This document shows, piece after piece, positions 9,571-17,951 of a DNA stretch of 64,000 nt. Position 1 is the first letter of the stretch. The number at the start of each line of letters is the position of its first letter. Source of the DNA: Pirellulales bacterium. Its GTDB lineage: Bacteria > Planctomycetota > Planctomycetia > Pirellulales > JACPPG01. Position numbers and translations under genes: made by a program. Location: positions 1 to 64,000 of the forward strand of contig DASZWQ010000040.1 of assembly GCA_035546535.1 (NCBI GenBank). The letters are read 5' to 3'. The notes under the pieces were generated by a model, which did not search any database, was not told the DNA's origin, and was given only the letters and a program-made list of their open reading frames with translations.

Positions 9571-11103
9571 TTATTCTTGCAAATCGGCGATGCGACGGAA
9601 ATCGTCGCGCAGCGAACGATACAACTGTTGATATTCGGGAAACGCCCGATCGTAGGTTTTCACACTCCCGCGCTGCGGCGCTGTGCTATCGACCACGCGG
9701 ATCGTGGCGGCGCATGCTTCGCGGATGTTCTTGAATGCTCCGGCGCCGACGGCCGCCAACAGCGCGACACCGTAAGCCGGTCCTTCTTCGGCGTTGATCG
9801 TGGCGACTTTCTGGCCGAAGACGTCGGCCTGAATCTGCCGCCACAGGGCGCTTTTCGAACCGCCGCCCGAGGCCCGAATCTCGCGCACCGGAATTTCCAA
9901 GCCGCGGATGATATCCAGGCAGTCGCGCAGCGAGTAGGCGACCCCTTCCATGATCGAGCGCAGCAGGTGGCCGCGCCGATGGGCCAGTGATAGCCCAATG
10001 AAACACCCGCGGGCGTGCGGATCGGCGTGCGGGGTGCGTTCGCCCGATAGATACGGCAAAAAGAACAAGCCGTCACTTCCGGCCGGGGCACTTTCGGCCT
10101 CCTGGTTCAAGATCTCGTACGAGTCGGCCGTCGGGGCATCGCCGGCCGCGCCGTTCATGTGGCACAGCTCGTTCTGAAACCATTGCAGCGAGCCGCCGGC
10201 AGCCAGCGTCACGCCCATGACGTGCCATTTGCCGCGAACGGCGTGGCAAAACGTGTGGATGCGTCCCTCCGGATCGATCTCGACCGTGTCGCTGTGGGCG
10301 AACATCACGCCCGAGGTGCCGATCGACGTCGAGACGATTCCCTTGGCCACGATACCGTTGCCGACCGCGCCGGCGGCGCAGTCACCGGCTCCGCCAACGA
10401 CCAGGCAATCGGTCGACAAGCCGAGTTCCTCGGCCGCCTGCGGCGTGAGCTTGCCCGTGACTTCTTCCGATTCGTAGCAGCGTGGCAGCAGGCTTTCGTC
10501 GAGTTCCAGCTTCGAGAGTAGCGCACTCGACCAGCGGCGCTTGGCGACGTCCAACAAAAGCGTGCCGCTGGCGTCGCTTACTTCGGTGGCGTACTCACCA
10601 GTCAGGCGGCGGCGGATCTCGTCTTTGGGCAGCAGTACCTTGTGCAGCTTGTCGAAATGGCGCGGTTCCTGATTTCGTAGCCACAGAATCTTCGGTGCCG
10701 TGAAGCCGGTCAGTGCCGGGTTGGCGACCATCTTGATTAACTTGCGGCGACCGCCGGCACGGTTTTCGATTTCGGCGCATTCGGCCGCCGTCCGCTGATC
10801 GTTCCACAACAGCGCGCGGCGGATCACGCGGTCGCGCTTATCGAGAAAGACCGAGCCGTGCATCTGGCCCGAAAGGCCAATGGCCGCAACGTCGGCCGGA
10901 CGGAGCTTGGCTTTCTTCATCACCGATTGAATGGCCGCGGTCGTGGCTTGCCACCAGTCGTTCGGGTCCTGCTCGCTCCAGGCAGGGCGAGGGTGATAGC
11001 AGGGGTACGTCTCCATGGCGCTGGCCAGGATCGTGCCCGACTCGTCGATGACGAGCGCCTTGGTTCCTGAAGTGCCAACATCGAGGCCGAGAAAATGACT
11101 CAT
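9571..11103 (-). CDS. xylB: Xylulokinase (FGGY carbohydrate kinase)
   Basis: Phosphorylates D-xylulose to xylulose 5-phosphate, feeding the pentose phosphate pathway; cytoplasmic. The 510-residue protein has the usual two ribonuclease-H-like halves: [17 protein letters not shown] at the N-terminus (phosphate 1 site), [12 protein letters not shown] (about residue 75), [15 protein letters not shown] (about 240) and the C-terminal [18 protein letters not shown] (about 420) adenosine site. These together fit XylB better than glycerol kinase. No xylose isomerase or transporter is nearby. ATG at 11103 follows a 7-base tandem repeat, so the promoter must overlap or lie upstream of that repeat. Downstream comes the cyclodeaminase gene after 130 bases. 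Confidence 0.93.
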   Translation of the reverse strand: MSHFLGLDVGTSGTKALVIDESGTILASAMETYPCYHPRPAWSEQDPNDWWQATTAAIQSVMKKAKLRPADVAAIGLSGQMHGSVFLDKRDRVIRRALLWNDQRTAAECAEIENRAGGRRKLIKMVANPALTGFTAPKILWLRNQEPRHFDKLHKVLLPKDEIRRRLTGEYATEVSDASGTLLLDVAKRRWSSALLSKLELDESLLPRCYESEEVTGKLTPQAAEELGLSTDCLVVGGAGDCAAGAVGNGIVAKGIVSTSIGTSGVMFAHSDTVEIDPEGRIHTFCHAVRGKWHVMGVTLAAGGSLQWFQNELCHMNGAAGDAPTADSYEILNQEAESAPAGSDGLFFLPYLSGERTPHADPHARGCFIGLSLAHRRGHLLRSIMEGVAYSLRDCLDIIRGLEIPVREIRASGGGSKSALWRQIQADVFGQKVATINAEEGPAYGVALLAAVGAGAFKNIREACAATIRVVDSTAPQRGSVKTYDRAFPEYQQLYRSLRDDFRRIADLQE

Positions 11104-11110
11104 GGGCGAA

Positions 11111-11138
11111 GTCAGTAGTCAGTAGTCAGTAGTCAGTA
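11111..11138. repeat. Tandem heptamer array, four GTCAGTA units
   Basis: Four exact copies of GTCAGTA followed by GTCG, starting 8 bases upstream of the xylB start codon (minus strand), where a ribosome binding site would normally sit. On the minus strand the unit reads TACTGAC. Similar to the GGCAGNN array at 8357. Confidence 0.8.
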
Positions 11139-11392
11139 GTCGTTCCGCGCTTGGTGGCCGATTGGACCCGGACCGCGACCTGGGAAGTGAGTATCGATTA
11201 GGGCGCAATCGAGCGCTGTGGCGAGATTCTAACCCGGGCAAGCGGCGAGCGACAACCGGGCACTTGGAGACTGAATGCATGTGAGCGCCTGGCGGGGCGG
11301 TACGTAACCACAGCGCCGAAAACTCGCGGGTAGCCGAGAGCGGGTTCGATCTCGCACTCCATGGGTACTCGCTGGCGACGTATCATTATGCA

Positions 11393-11986
11393 ATGATCGA
11401 AGGTAGTGTCGGAATCCACGTCATGAAAGCTCAAGGCGTCAGCTGGTTGCGTTCGCTCAAACTGAGCGAGACGATACGCGTTGATGTGCCGAGCTCGCCA
11501 GAGGCGGTCGCCGAGTGCTTGCGTTCGCATGTGCAAAAGCCGAGTTGGCGGGGCTCGCTGCTGGCCGCGCTCGCGCCTGCTGCGGCGGGACCATTTTGCA
11601 CATTTCAGGGACAGGTCGCCTTAAGCGGATTTGACCTGTGTCTGGTCCTGCCGGTTTCGGGATCCTTTTCCGTCCCCCGCATAAATGTACGCGGCGTGAT
11701 CGAGAGCACGTCCGCGGGCGCGTGCGTGACCGCGACAATCGAGCCGGCGCGAAGCGCTGGAGGGTTCGTCGTCGCATTAGCGATTGGACTGTTGACACTA
11801 TTCTGCGTCGCCTCTGCTTTCATCGGTGCGTATCGTGTTTTACTGTACTTAGCTGGCGCCCTGGCTTTGCTGGCGGTGTACTCGGCAGCCGTCCACGGCG
11901 TTTATCGGACGTTATTCTTGCACGAAGCGGAAGAGATTCACCGGCAATTGACATTTGCCCTCTCGCACAAACGTGGCGACTTGTAG
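11393..11986 (+). CDS. Small membrane protein of unknown function
   Basis: I do not recognise this 197-residue protein. Two long hydrophobic segments lie at about residues 122-146 (GGFVVALAIGLLTLFCVASAFIGA) and 148-168, preceded by a soluble N-terminal domain of about 115 residues and followed by a short charged tail (HEAEEIHRQLTFALSHKRG). The arrangement suggests a cytoplasmic-facing domain anchored by a helical hairpin. No clear ribosome binding site supports either ATG 11393 or the in-frame ATG at 11423, so the start is uncertain. Divergent from xylB and 70 bases upstream of the SDR gene, with which it could be cotranscribed. Confidence 0.6.
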   Translation: MIEGSVGIHVMKAQGVSWLRSLKLSETIRVDVPSSPEAVAECLRSHVQKPSWRGSLLAALAPAAAGPFCTFQGQVALSGFDLCLVLPVSGSFSVPRINVRGVIESTSAGACVTATIEPARSAGGFVVALAIGLLTLFCVASAFIGAYRVLLYLAGALALLAVYSAAVHGVYRTLFLHEAEEIHRQLTFALSHKRGDL

Positions 11987-12055
11987 CGGCGCCCATTACG
12001 TGTGTAAATTGAAGACCGAAGCAACGACGACGCATATCTATCTCGCATTGGCACG

Positions 12056-12832
12056 ATGACCGCCACACCTGTCTCGCTTGTCACCGGCGGTTCGCGCGGA
12101 ATTGGTCGTGCGATTGCCCTGGAACTGGCCCGGCTCGGGCACGTCGTGCTGGTCAACTACTTGCGGCGGCAGGATGCGGCCGATGAGGTCGTGGCCGCGA
12201 TCCATCGCGCGGGCGGGCATGCGATCGGCGTGCAGGGGGACGTCGCGCGTAGCGAGGATCGAGAATCGCTCATCGCTCGGGCCCTTGAGTTCGGGGGCCG
12301 ACTGGATGTGCTCGTCAACAATGCCGGAATCACCTCTCCCGGCCGAAATGATTTGCTGGAAGCAACCGAAGAGAACTGGGATCACGTACTGGGCACGAAC
12401 CTGAAGGGCCCGTTTTTCCTTGCGCAATTGGCGGCGCGACGCATGATCGAGCTCATTCGCGCTCGCGTGACGACCGGCGGAAAGATCATCAACATCTCGT
12501 CGATCTCGGCGTACGCCATGAGCACCGACCGGGCCGATTATTGCATCGCGAAGGCCGGTATGGCCGCCATGACCTGGCTCTTGGCCGAGCGGTTGGCGTC
12601 AGAGCAGATTCAGGTCTTCGAAATCTGCCCTGGTCTGATTGCCACCGACATGACAGCGCCGGTCCGCGAGAAATACGACAAGCAAATGGCCGCAGGGCTG
12701 GTGCCGCAGCGGCGCTGGGGGGAGCCCGAAGACGTCGCCCGCGCCGTGGGCGTCCTTGTCAGCGACGCACTGCCCTACAGCACGGGTGAGCGCATCAATG
12801 TCGACGGCGGCTTCCATATCCGACGGCTGTGA
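12056..12832 (+). CDS. Short-chain dehydrogenase/reductase, FabG-like
   Basis: Classical SDR of 258 residues, an NAD(P)H-dependent oxidoreductase in the cytoplasm. Visible: cofactor motif TGGSRGIGRA (residues 10-19), NNAG (about 88-91), catalytic Ser in NISSISAY and the YCIAK pair (Tyr and Lys, about 162-166), and the C-terminal NVDGGFHIRRL. The sequence resembles 3-oxoacyl-ACP reductases, but such similarity is common among sugar dehydrogenases as well, so the substrate is open. The next gene, a Gfo/Idh-like protein, follows in the same direction after 91 bases; a sugar or polyol oxidation role would fit that pairing but is inference. Confidence 0.9.
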   Translation: MTATPVSLVTGGSRGIGRAIALELARLGHVVLVNYLRRQDAADEVVAAIHRAGGHAIGVQGDVARSEDRESLIARALEFGGRLDVLVNNAGITSPGRNDLLEATEENWDHVLGTNLKGPFFLAQLAARRMIELIRARVTTGGKIINISSISAYAMSTDRADYCIAKAGMAAMTWLLAERLASEQIQVFEICPGLIATDMTAPVREKYDKQMAAGLVPQRRWGEPEDVARAVGVLVSDALPYSTGERINVDGGFHIRRL

Positions 12833-12923
12833 CGGACAATTGTCGGTAGCCGTTGTCGAGCAGCACGTGTCTTTGCCCCTTCGCGTGACGAGACTTCGTC
12901 ATCGACTGGCCCAGGAACTTCCG

Positions 12924-14087
12924 ATGAAATTTGCCCTGCTGGGAATGGACGCTGACGCCCTGGAGCTTGCCCAGGGCGTGGCCGCCAGTCGCGAGCACGT
13001 GCTGGCGAGCGCGTGCGACGTTGCGGGGGCCGAGGATCAGTTGCGAGCCTTGGCGCCGCGCGTGCAGTTCGTCGAATTTTGGGAAGCGCTGTTGGCCAGT
13101 GACATGGCCGACGCGGTGATCGTCAGCCGCGGCACAGATCCCGAGCTACGGGCCGAACAGTTGCGCAAGCTCGTGCAGGCGGGCGTGCCGCTCATCCTCA
13201 CGCATCCGGTCGATGATTCGATGCTCATCTGCTACGAACTCGATATGATCCGTGCTGAAACCGGCTGCGTCATGCTGCCGTACATCCCTTATCGCTGGCA
13301 TGAAGGGCTGAAACGGTTGGCCAGAATCGTCGGCGATGGTGCGGCGTCCCCCATTGGGACGGTCGAGCAAATTGTCATGGAACGTGCACTAGCCGATCGC
13401 GACCGGTCCCTGGTCGTGCGGCAATTTGCGGGCGATGTGGAACTGCTACGCATGGTGGCGGGCGAGCTGACAAGCGTGTCGGCCTTGGCGCCGGGTGGAA
13501 AGGAAGAGGCGGACTATGCCAATCTGGGCGTGCAACTGACTGGTCCGCGCGGCGTGCTGGCTCGCTGGAGCGTCAGTCCGGCCGATCACGCACCGGGCGC
13601 GACGATTCTCGCGCGCGGCGACAAAGGGAAGGCAACGCTCGTCTTGCCCGCGGCGGGCGAGGCGACCACGCTGGAGATCATTTCCGCAGGCCGGACAGTG
13701 CAGGAATCGTTCCCGGCCTGGGATCCGGCGTCTGCGGCAATTGCAGAATTTCAAAACGCAATTGCCGGTCGACCCTCCGCACCCACCTGGCCCGACGCGT
13801 GCCGCGACGTGGAGCTTTCCGAGGCGATTGCACGGAGCCTCGCCAAGGGACGCACGATCGAACTGCACGACGAAGAGCACTCCGAGCACGGCACGTTCAA
13901 GGGGACCATGACCTCCGTGGGATGCGGCCTGCTGTTGGCTTCCCTGGTCGTGCTGCTCGCCGCGGCCGCGCTGGCCAGCATTACGGGTATGCCATTTTTC
14001 GGCTACGCGCCGTATCTAATCCTCGGCGTACTGGGAATCTTCCTGGTGCTGCAATCGCTGAAGCTGGTTTTTCCGGACGATACGTAG
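12924..14087 (+). CDS. Gfo/Idh/MocA-like protein with C-terminal membrane anchor
   Basis: 387 residues from ATG 12924, chosen because CAGGAACT lies 7-14 bases upstream and the protein then begins MKFALLGMDADALEL like a Rossmann domain. Residues about 1-120 follow the Gfo/Idh/MocA layout (beta strand, ADAVIVSRG, then a helix and AGVPLILTHP). The glycine-rich GxGxxG loop is replaced by LLGMDADA and the catalytic EKP triplet by HPV, so dinucleotide binding or catalysis may be lost. The C-terminus adds two hydrophobic helices (about 335-358 and 364-382, GLLLASLVVLLAAAALA and YLILGVLGIFLVLQSL), unusual for this soluble family. Probably a membrane-tethered regulatory or degenerate oxidoreductase; function unknown. 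Confidence 0.72.
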   Translation: MKFALLGMDADALELAQGVAASREHVLASACDVAGAEDQLRALAPRVQFVEFWEALLASDMADAVIVSRGTDPELRAEQLRKLVQAGVPLILTHPVDDSMLICYELDMIRAETGCVMLPYIPYRWHEGLKRLARIVGDGAASPIGTVEQIVMERALADRDRSLVVRQFAGDVELLRMVAGELTSVSALAPGGKEEADYANLGVQLTGPRGVLARWSVSPADHAPGATILARGDKGKATLVLPAAGEATTLEIISAGRTVQESFPAWDPASAAIAEFQNAIAGRPSAPTWPDACRDVELSEAIARSLAKGRTIELHDEEHSEHGTFKGTMTSVGCGLLLASLVVLLAAAALASITGMPFFGYAPYLILGVLGIFLVLQSLKLVFPDDT

Positions 14088-14159
14088 GGTGCCCTGCGGC
14101 ACCACGAGGGCCAAGCTGGACGTTGCGCGGTTCCGTACCGCGGGTGACGCAGGGCACCC
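14087..14159. repeat. Inverted repeat, 12-base arms
   Basis: GGGTGCCCTGCG at 14087-14098, starting at the last base of the upstream stop codon, pairs with CGCAGGGCACCC at 14148-14159. The 49-base spacer would fold as a long loop. No T-run follows on the plus strand, so a terminator role for the Gfo/Idh-like gene is possible but not shown. Confidence 0.5.
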
Positions 14160-14187
14160 CACGGGGAAATCTCTGCAGTATTCGCGC

Positions 14188-14224
14188 AAAAAAAAGCGGC
14201 CAGACTCCCGTTGAGCCTGGCCGC
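14188..14224 (-). terminator. Intrinsic terminator of hppA
   Basis: On the minus strand, GCGGCCAG, a 13-base loop and CTGGCCGC (8-bp perfect stem, 14196-14224) are followed by eight T (plus-strand A run 14188-14195). It lies 31 bases beyond the hppA stop codon. This is a textbook Rho-independent terminator. Confidence 0.9.
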
Positions 14225-14255
14225 TGTTGTGACACCGTAAACAGCCTGGGCGTCC

Positions 14256-16754
14256 TTAGTGGGCAGCCGACTTCTGCGGAATTCGCATGGCGTAGAACGA
14301 ACGCCAAACAAAGACCAGCCCGATGGCGAGCATGACCGCTCCGACGACGCCGGTGTAGTCGGTGGTCGACTTCTCGATCGCCGCTTGCTTCATCTCGACG
14401 GCGATTTCCACCGCCAGCAAGCCGAACAGAGTCGAGAACTTGATGATCGGATTCAGGGCGACCGAGGTGGTGTCCTTGAACGGATCGCCCACCGTATCGC
14501 CGACGACGGTGGCGGCGTGCAGATCGGTCCCCTTCTCCCGCATATCGACTTCGACGTACTTCTTGGCGTTATCCCAGGCACCGCCGGTGTTGGCCATCGA
14601 AATGGCCTGAAACAAGCCGAACGCAGCGATGGCGATCAGGTAGGCGACGAAGAAGTTCGGGTTGAAGAAGGCAAAGGCCAGCGTCAGCGACATGAGGGCG
14701 ATGAAGATGTTCCACATGCCGGCCTGGGCGTACTGGGTGCAGATACGCACGACAGTCTTCGAATCGTTGATATCGGCCTCGGTCTTATTGAGGTCGAGGT
14801 TCTTCTTGATGAACTCGACGGCTCGGTAGGCACCCGTCGTAACGGCCTGCATCGAGGCGCCCGAGAACCAGAAGATCACCGTACCGCCGCAGATGAAGCC
14901 CAGCAGCACCGGAGCGTCGGTCAGGCTGATCTGAAGCAGTTTGGCGTGCCCGAGCATGAGGATGATCGAAAAGATCATCGTCGTGGCGCCCACGACGGCG
15001 GTGCCGATGAGCACCGGTTTGGCCGTGGCCTTGAACGTATTACCGGCCGAGTCGTTGGCCTCGAGATAATGCTTGCCCGCTTCGAAATCGGGGGTGAAGC
15101 CGAATTCGCCCTTGATCTTGTCCTTGATGCCGGGAATCGACTCGATCTGCGACAGTTCGAAAACGCTTTGGGCGTTGTCGGTCACGGGGCCATAGCTATC
15201 GACGGCGATCGTTACCGGGCCCATGCACAAGAAGCCGAAGGCCACGAGGCCGAAGGCGAAAATCGAGCCGACACCGATCGCTGGCAGCGATTCGCCGTAC
15301 AGCTTTACTTGCATGATGCTGTCCAAGCCTTGCTGGCTGACGAAGTAGGCCGTGCCCATCAGGCCGGCGATCAGCAGGCCCATCCAGAAGGCGCTGAAGT
15401 ACCCGGCGACCATGCCGGAGAGGATCGTCAGCGACGAGCCGCCTTCCTTCGAAGCGGTGACGATTTCGTGTACGTGCTTCGAGTGCGAGCTGGTGAAGAC
15501 CTTGGTGAATTCCGGGATCAACACCGCGGCCAGCGTTCCGCAACTGATGATCGAGGCCAGTTGCCACCATAGATTCGGCATGGCCTTTTCGCCGACGACC
15601 AGGTCGCCGATCAAGAGCCAGCTCATGAAGAACGAGGTCGAAATGCAGAGGATCGCCGCGATCCAGATCAAGCGGGTGAGCGGAACTTCGAAGTCGAATT
15701 CCTTCTTGCCGCGGTATTGGGCTTCGGAAATTTTCTGATTCACCAGGTACGAGATACCGGACATGAAATCCATCAAGAACCGCATGGCGAAAATCCACAC
15801 GATCAGCTTGGCCTGCAGGTCCGACTGCGTGGCCGGATCGAGGGCCAGCGTAATGAACGAAATCAAGGCCACGCCCGTCACGCCGTACGTTTCGAAACCG
15901 TCGGCCGTCGGGCCGACCGAGTCGCCGGCGTTGTCGCCCGTGCAGTCGGCGATCACGCCCGGGTTACGGGGATCGTCTTCCTTGACGTTGAAGACGATCT
16001 TCATCAGGTCCGAGCCGATGTCGGCGATCTTGGTGAAAATACCGCCGGCGATACGCAAGGCCGAAGCGCCCAGTGATTCGCCGATGGCGAAGCCCAAAAA
16101 GCAGATGCCCACGATCTCGCGGGGGACGAACAAAAGGATGATGACCATCATCACGAGTTCGAGCGAGATGAGGAACAAACCGATCGACATACCGGCTCGC
16201 AACGGAATATTGACCACGTCCCACGGTTCGCCGCGGAGCGACGCGAAGGCGGTGCGGGCGTTGGCGTACGTATTGACGCGGATGCCGTACCAGGCCACCC
16301 AGTACGAACCGGTGATACCTACCAAGGCAAAAGCCAGCACCATCAGGCCCGTGCCGACGCTCTTATGCTGCAGGCCGACGAAGTAATACATCATCGCCAC
16401 GGCGATGATGGCGAAGAGCATCATCAGGAACTTGCCCTGCTGGACCAGGTAGGTCTTGCAGGTCTGGAAGATGATTTCGGCCACGTCGAGCATCGACTGG
16501 TGAGCCGGCAAGTTCTTGATCTCGCGCCGCAAGTACAAGCTGATGCCTAACGTCCCGACGATGACGAACGAGCCGTAAAACAACAGATTCCAAGCCGTGA
16601 TGTCGTTTCCGGCAATTTTGAACGTGCCGGCATTCAAATCCGGGATGGCGAGGTCGGCTTCGCTCGCCAGGACAGTCGAGCTTAAGAGAACCAACACGAA
16701 CGAGGCGAGTGCCAGACGCATCGCAGTCGTGGGCAGGGTGCGCAACGATCTCAC
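14256..16754 (-). CDS. hppA: Membrane-bound ion-translocating pyrophosphatase
   Basis: Hydrolyses pyrophosphate and pumps H+ (or Na+) across the membrane; about 16 helices over 832 residues. An N-terminal signal-like helix ends before residue 30. The pyrophosphate-binding signature appears as KEDDPRNPGVIAD (about 258-270) followed by GDNAGDSVGPTADGFETY; the second acidic cluster is GDTVGDPFKDTTS near residue 757. These are looser than the canonical GDNVGD and AADLFETY forms. At the site that distinguishes K+-dependent from K+-independent enzymes the sequence is GNTFKATA (about 571-578): the Lys is typical of K+-independent H+ pumps, although the residue three later is Ala. Start is GTG 16754 with GGAGA upstream. 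Monocistronic, with a terminator at 14188-14224. Confidence 0.94.
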   Translation of the reverse strand: MRSLRTLPTTAMRLALASFVLVLLSSTVLASEADLAIPDLNAGTFKIAGNDITAWNLLFYGSFVIVGTLGISLYLRREIKNLPAHQSMLDVAEIIFQTCKTYLVQQGKFLMMLFAIIAVAMMYYFVGLQHKSVGTGLMVLAFALVGITGSYWVAWYGIRVNTYANARTAFASLRGEPWDVVNIPLRAGMSIGLFLISLELVMMVIILLFVPREIVGICFLGFAIGESLGASALRIAGGIFTKIADIGSDLMKIVFNVKEDDPRNPGVIADCTGDNAGDSVGPTADGFETYGVTGVALISFITLALDPATQSDLQAKLIVWIFAMRFLMDFMSGISYLVNQKISEAQYRGKKEFDFEVPLTRLIWIAAILCISTSFFMSWLLIGDLVVGEKAMPNLWWQLASIISCGTLAAVLIPEFTKVFTSSHSKHVHEIVTASKEGGSSLTILSGMVAGYFSAFWMGLLIAGLMGTAYFVSQQGLDSIMQVKLYGESLPAIGVGSIFAFGLVAFGFLCMGPVTIAVDSYGPVTDNAQSVFELSQIESIPGIKDKIKGEFGFTPDFEAGKHYLEANDSAGNTFKATAKPVLIGTAVVGATTMIFSIILMLGHAKLLQISLTDAPVLLGFICGGTVIFWFSGASMQAVTTGAYRAVEFIKKNLDLNKTEADINDSKTVVRICTQYAQAGMWNIFIALMSLTLAFAFFNPNFFVAYLIAIAAFGLFQAISMANTGGAWDNAKKYVEVDMREKGTDLHAATVVGDTVGDPFKDTTSVALNPIIKFSTLFGLLAVEIAVEMKQAAIEKSTTDYTGVVGAVMLAIGLVFVWRSFYAMRIPQKSAAH

Positions 16755-17318
16755 GGCTTGTCTCCGGTACGGTGTTTGACTCTTACTTATGCGGTGATTT
16801 AGTGCTCGTCGGGCCGCCGCAACTCAACACGGCGACACCGTTAACGATTTCTTTAGGACCCGCGGCCGCGCTCGAGATGCACCAGGCAACCGCGCTTCAA
16901 AAGGGTCTGATCGACTGGCCCCGCTGGCCCCGGATGAAATGCCCGGACAGCGGTACCATCCCCTGGCAGGCAAAAAGACTGCCCGCCCAAAGACCCCCTT
17001 GTATGGGCAGTAGTGTAACTATAGGTCCCCAAAGAGGGAAGGTGTGATTCGCGGGGCCGGTTTGGACGCTTCCGGCAGGCCACGAACCGCGCGATTTCAG
17101 CGTATCGGGGGCCAGCCCGTTTGGGGACGATGAGGTTCAATCCACCCGGATCGACGGTGCGCCGTTACCAGAGTTCCCAGGGGCCCGGTAAGGGCAGCGT
17201 TTTGTCCTGTTTGCTACCTTCCTGAACCCTTTCCCGGCGTCTTGCGTAAAATCACTTGACGCGAATATAGTTGATATATAAAACATATGGAAGGTGAAGC
17301 CGATAAGGAAGCAGAGCC
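16755..17318. other. Intergenic region between divergent hppA and marR
   Basis: The left half must hold the hppA promoter, which I could not pinpoint; the right end holds the marR promoter/operator (17256-17284). Between them I see no plausible gene: open frames here are short, Pro/Arg rich and unsupported by a ribosome binding site. No RNA structure stands out. Confidence 0.5.
17269..17282 (+). promoter_or_regulatory. Candidate MarR operator overlapping the marR promoter
   Basis: AGTTGATATATAAA lies 37 bases before the marR ATG and matches the reverse complement of the site before the pirin gene (AGTTGATATATCAA) at 13 of 14 positions. A TTGACG at 17256-17261 and TATAAA at 17277-17282 could be the -35 and -10 boxes, though the 15-base spacer is short. 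A repressor bound here would cover the -10 box, giving autoregulation. Confidence 0.6.
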
Positions 17319-17801
17319 ATGACCACCGCGCGATTGCAACGCGAGCTGAAAAAGAAGCGCCCCTTCGACGCGGTCGAGCAGGAGGTGGCGCTCGGCATCG
17401 TGCGCACGAGCGACCAATTACAGCATCGCTTTACGCGGTTGTTCCGCGACTTCGGACTGACGCCATCACAATACAATGTCCTGCGCATCCTGCGCGGCGA
17501 AGGGCAGCCGCTACCGATTCTGGAGATTGCCAGCCGCACGATCACCGTCGTGCCCGGGATCACCGGCCTGATCGATCGATTGGAAGAGGCGGGCCTGGTC
17601 AGCCGGCAGCGCTGCGCCGAAGACCGGCGCGTGATTTATGTGTCGTTGACTGCCAAGGCCGCCAAGCTGCTGGCCAGCATCGATCAACCGCTGTTGGATC
17701 TGCACAAGCGACTGCTGCGCGGCGTAGCGGCGGGGGAGCTACGCCAATTGGGTGACTTGCTGGAAAAGGTTCGTACGTCGATCGCGGGCGAGCCCGAGTA
17801 G
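17319..17801 (+). CDS. MarR-family transcriptional regulator
   Basis: 160-residue winged-helix dimer, probably a ligand- or oxidant-responsive repressor. Dimerisation helices flank the DNA-binding core: FRDFGLTPSQYNVLRIL (about 43-59), PILEIASRTITVVPGITGLIDRLEEAGLV with the recognition helix (about 66-94), and the wing SRQRCAEDRRVIYVSLT. Cys in the wing (about residue 98) could in principle sense oxidation, but an OhrR-type N-terminal Cys is absent. AAGGA 9 bases upstream of the ATG supports the start. The gene precedes pirin and doxX on the same strand; both marR and pirin have a TTGATATAT palindrome in front, so it likely represses itself and them. Confidence 0.9.
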   Translation: MTTARLQRELKKKRPFDAVEQEVALGIVRTSDQLQHRFTRLFRDFGLTPSQYNVLRILRGEGQPLPILEIASRTITVVPGITGLIDRLEEAGLVSRQRCAEDRRVIYVSLTAKAAKLLASIDQPLLDLHKRLLRGVAAGELRQLGDLLEKVRTSIAGEPE

Positions 17802-17867
17802 CGAACGTGCCTGATTTCGTCGGACGTGTCATTGGGGAGTGCGAAGAGGATCGGCTTAGGCTAATAC

Positions 17868-17879
17868 TTGATATATCAA
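17868..17879. promoter_or_regulatory. Perfect palindrome TTGATATATCAA before pirin: candidate MarR operator
   Basis: A 12-base perfect palindrome between marR and pirin, 72 bases before the pirin ATG. It is AT-rich in a GC-rich genome, the usual look of a MarR box, and its half and centre recur before marR at 17269. Its presence implies a separate regulated promoter for pirin-doxX. Confidence 0.65.
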
Positions 17880-17951
17880 CTATCGGCCGAATTCGACAGC
17901 TTGCCACGAGACCGTGCAAGGGCAGCGGGCAAAAAAGGAGGTCCATCCATC

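Noticed and set aside
14087-14159. Terminator of the Gfo/Idh-like gene
   Set aside because: The dyad is real, but the loop is about 49 bases and no T-run follows, so I list it only as an inverted repeat.
17868-17951. Upstream start for pirin at TTG 17868
   Set aside because: It begins inside the palindrome; AGGAGGT is correctly placed for ATG 17952 and the protein aligns from there.
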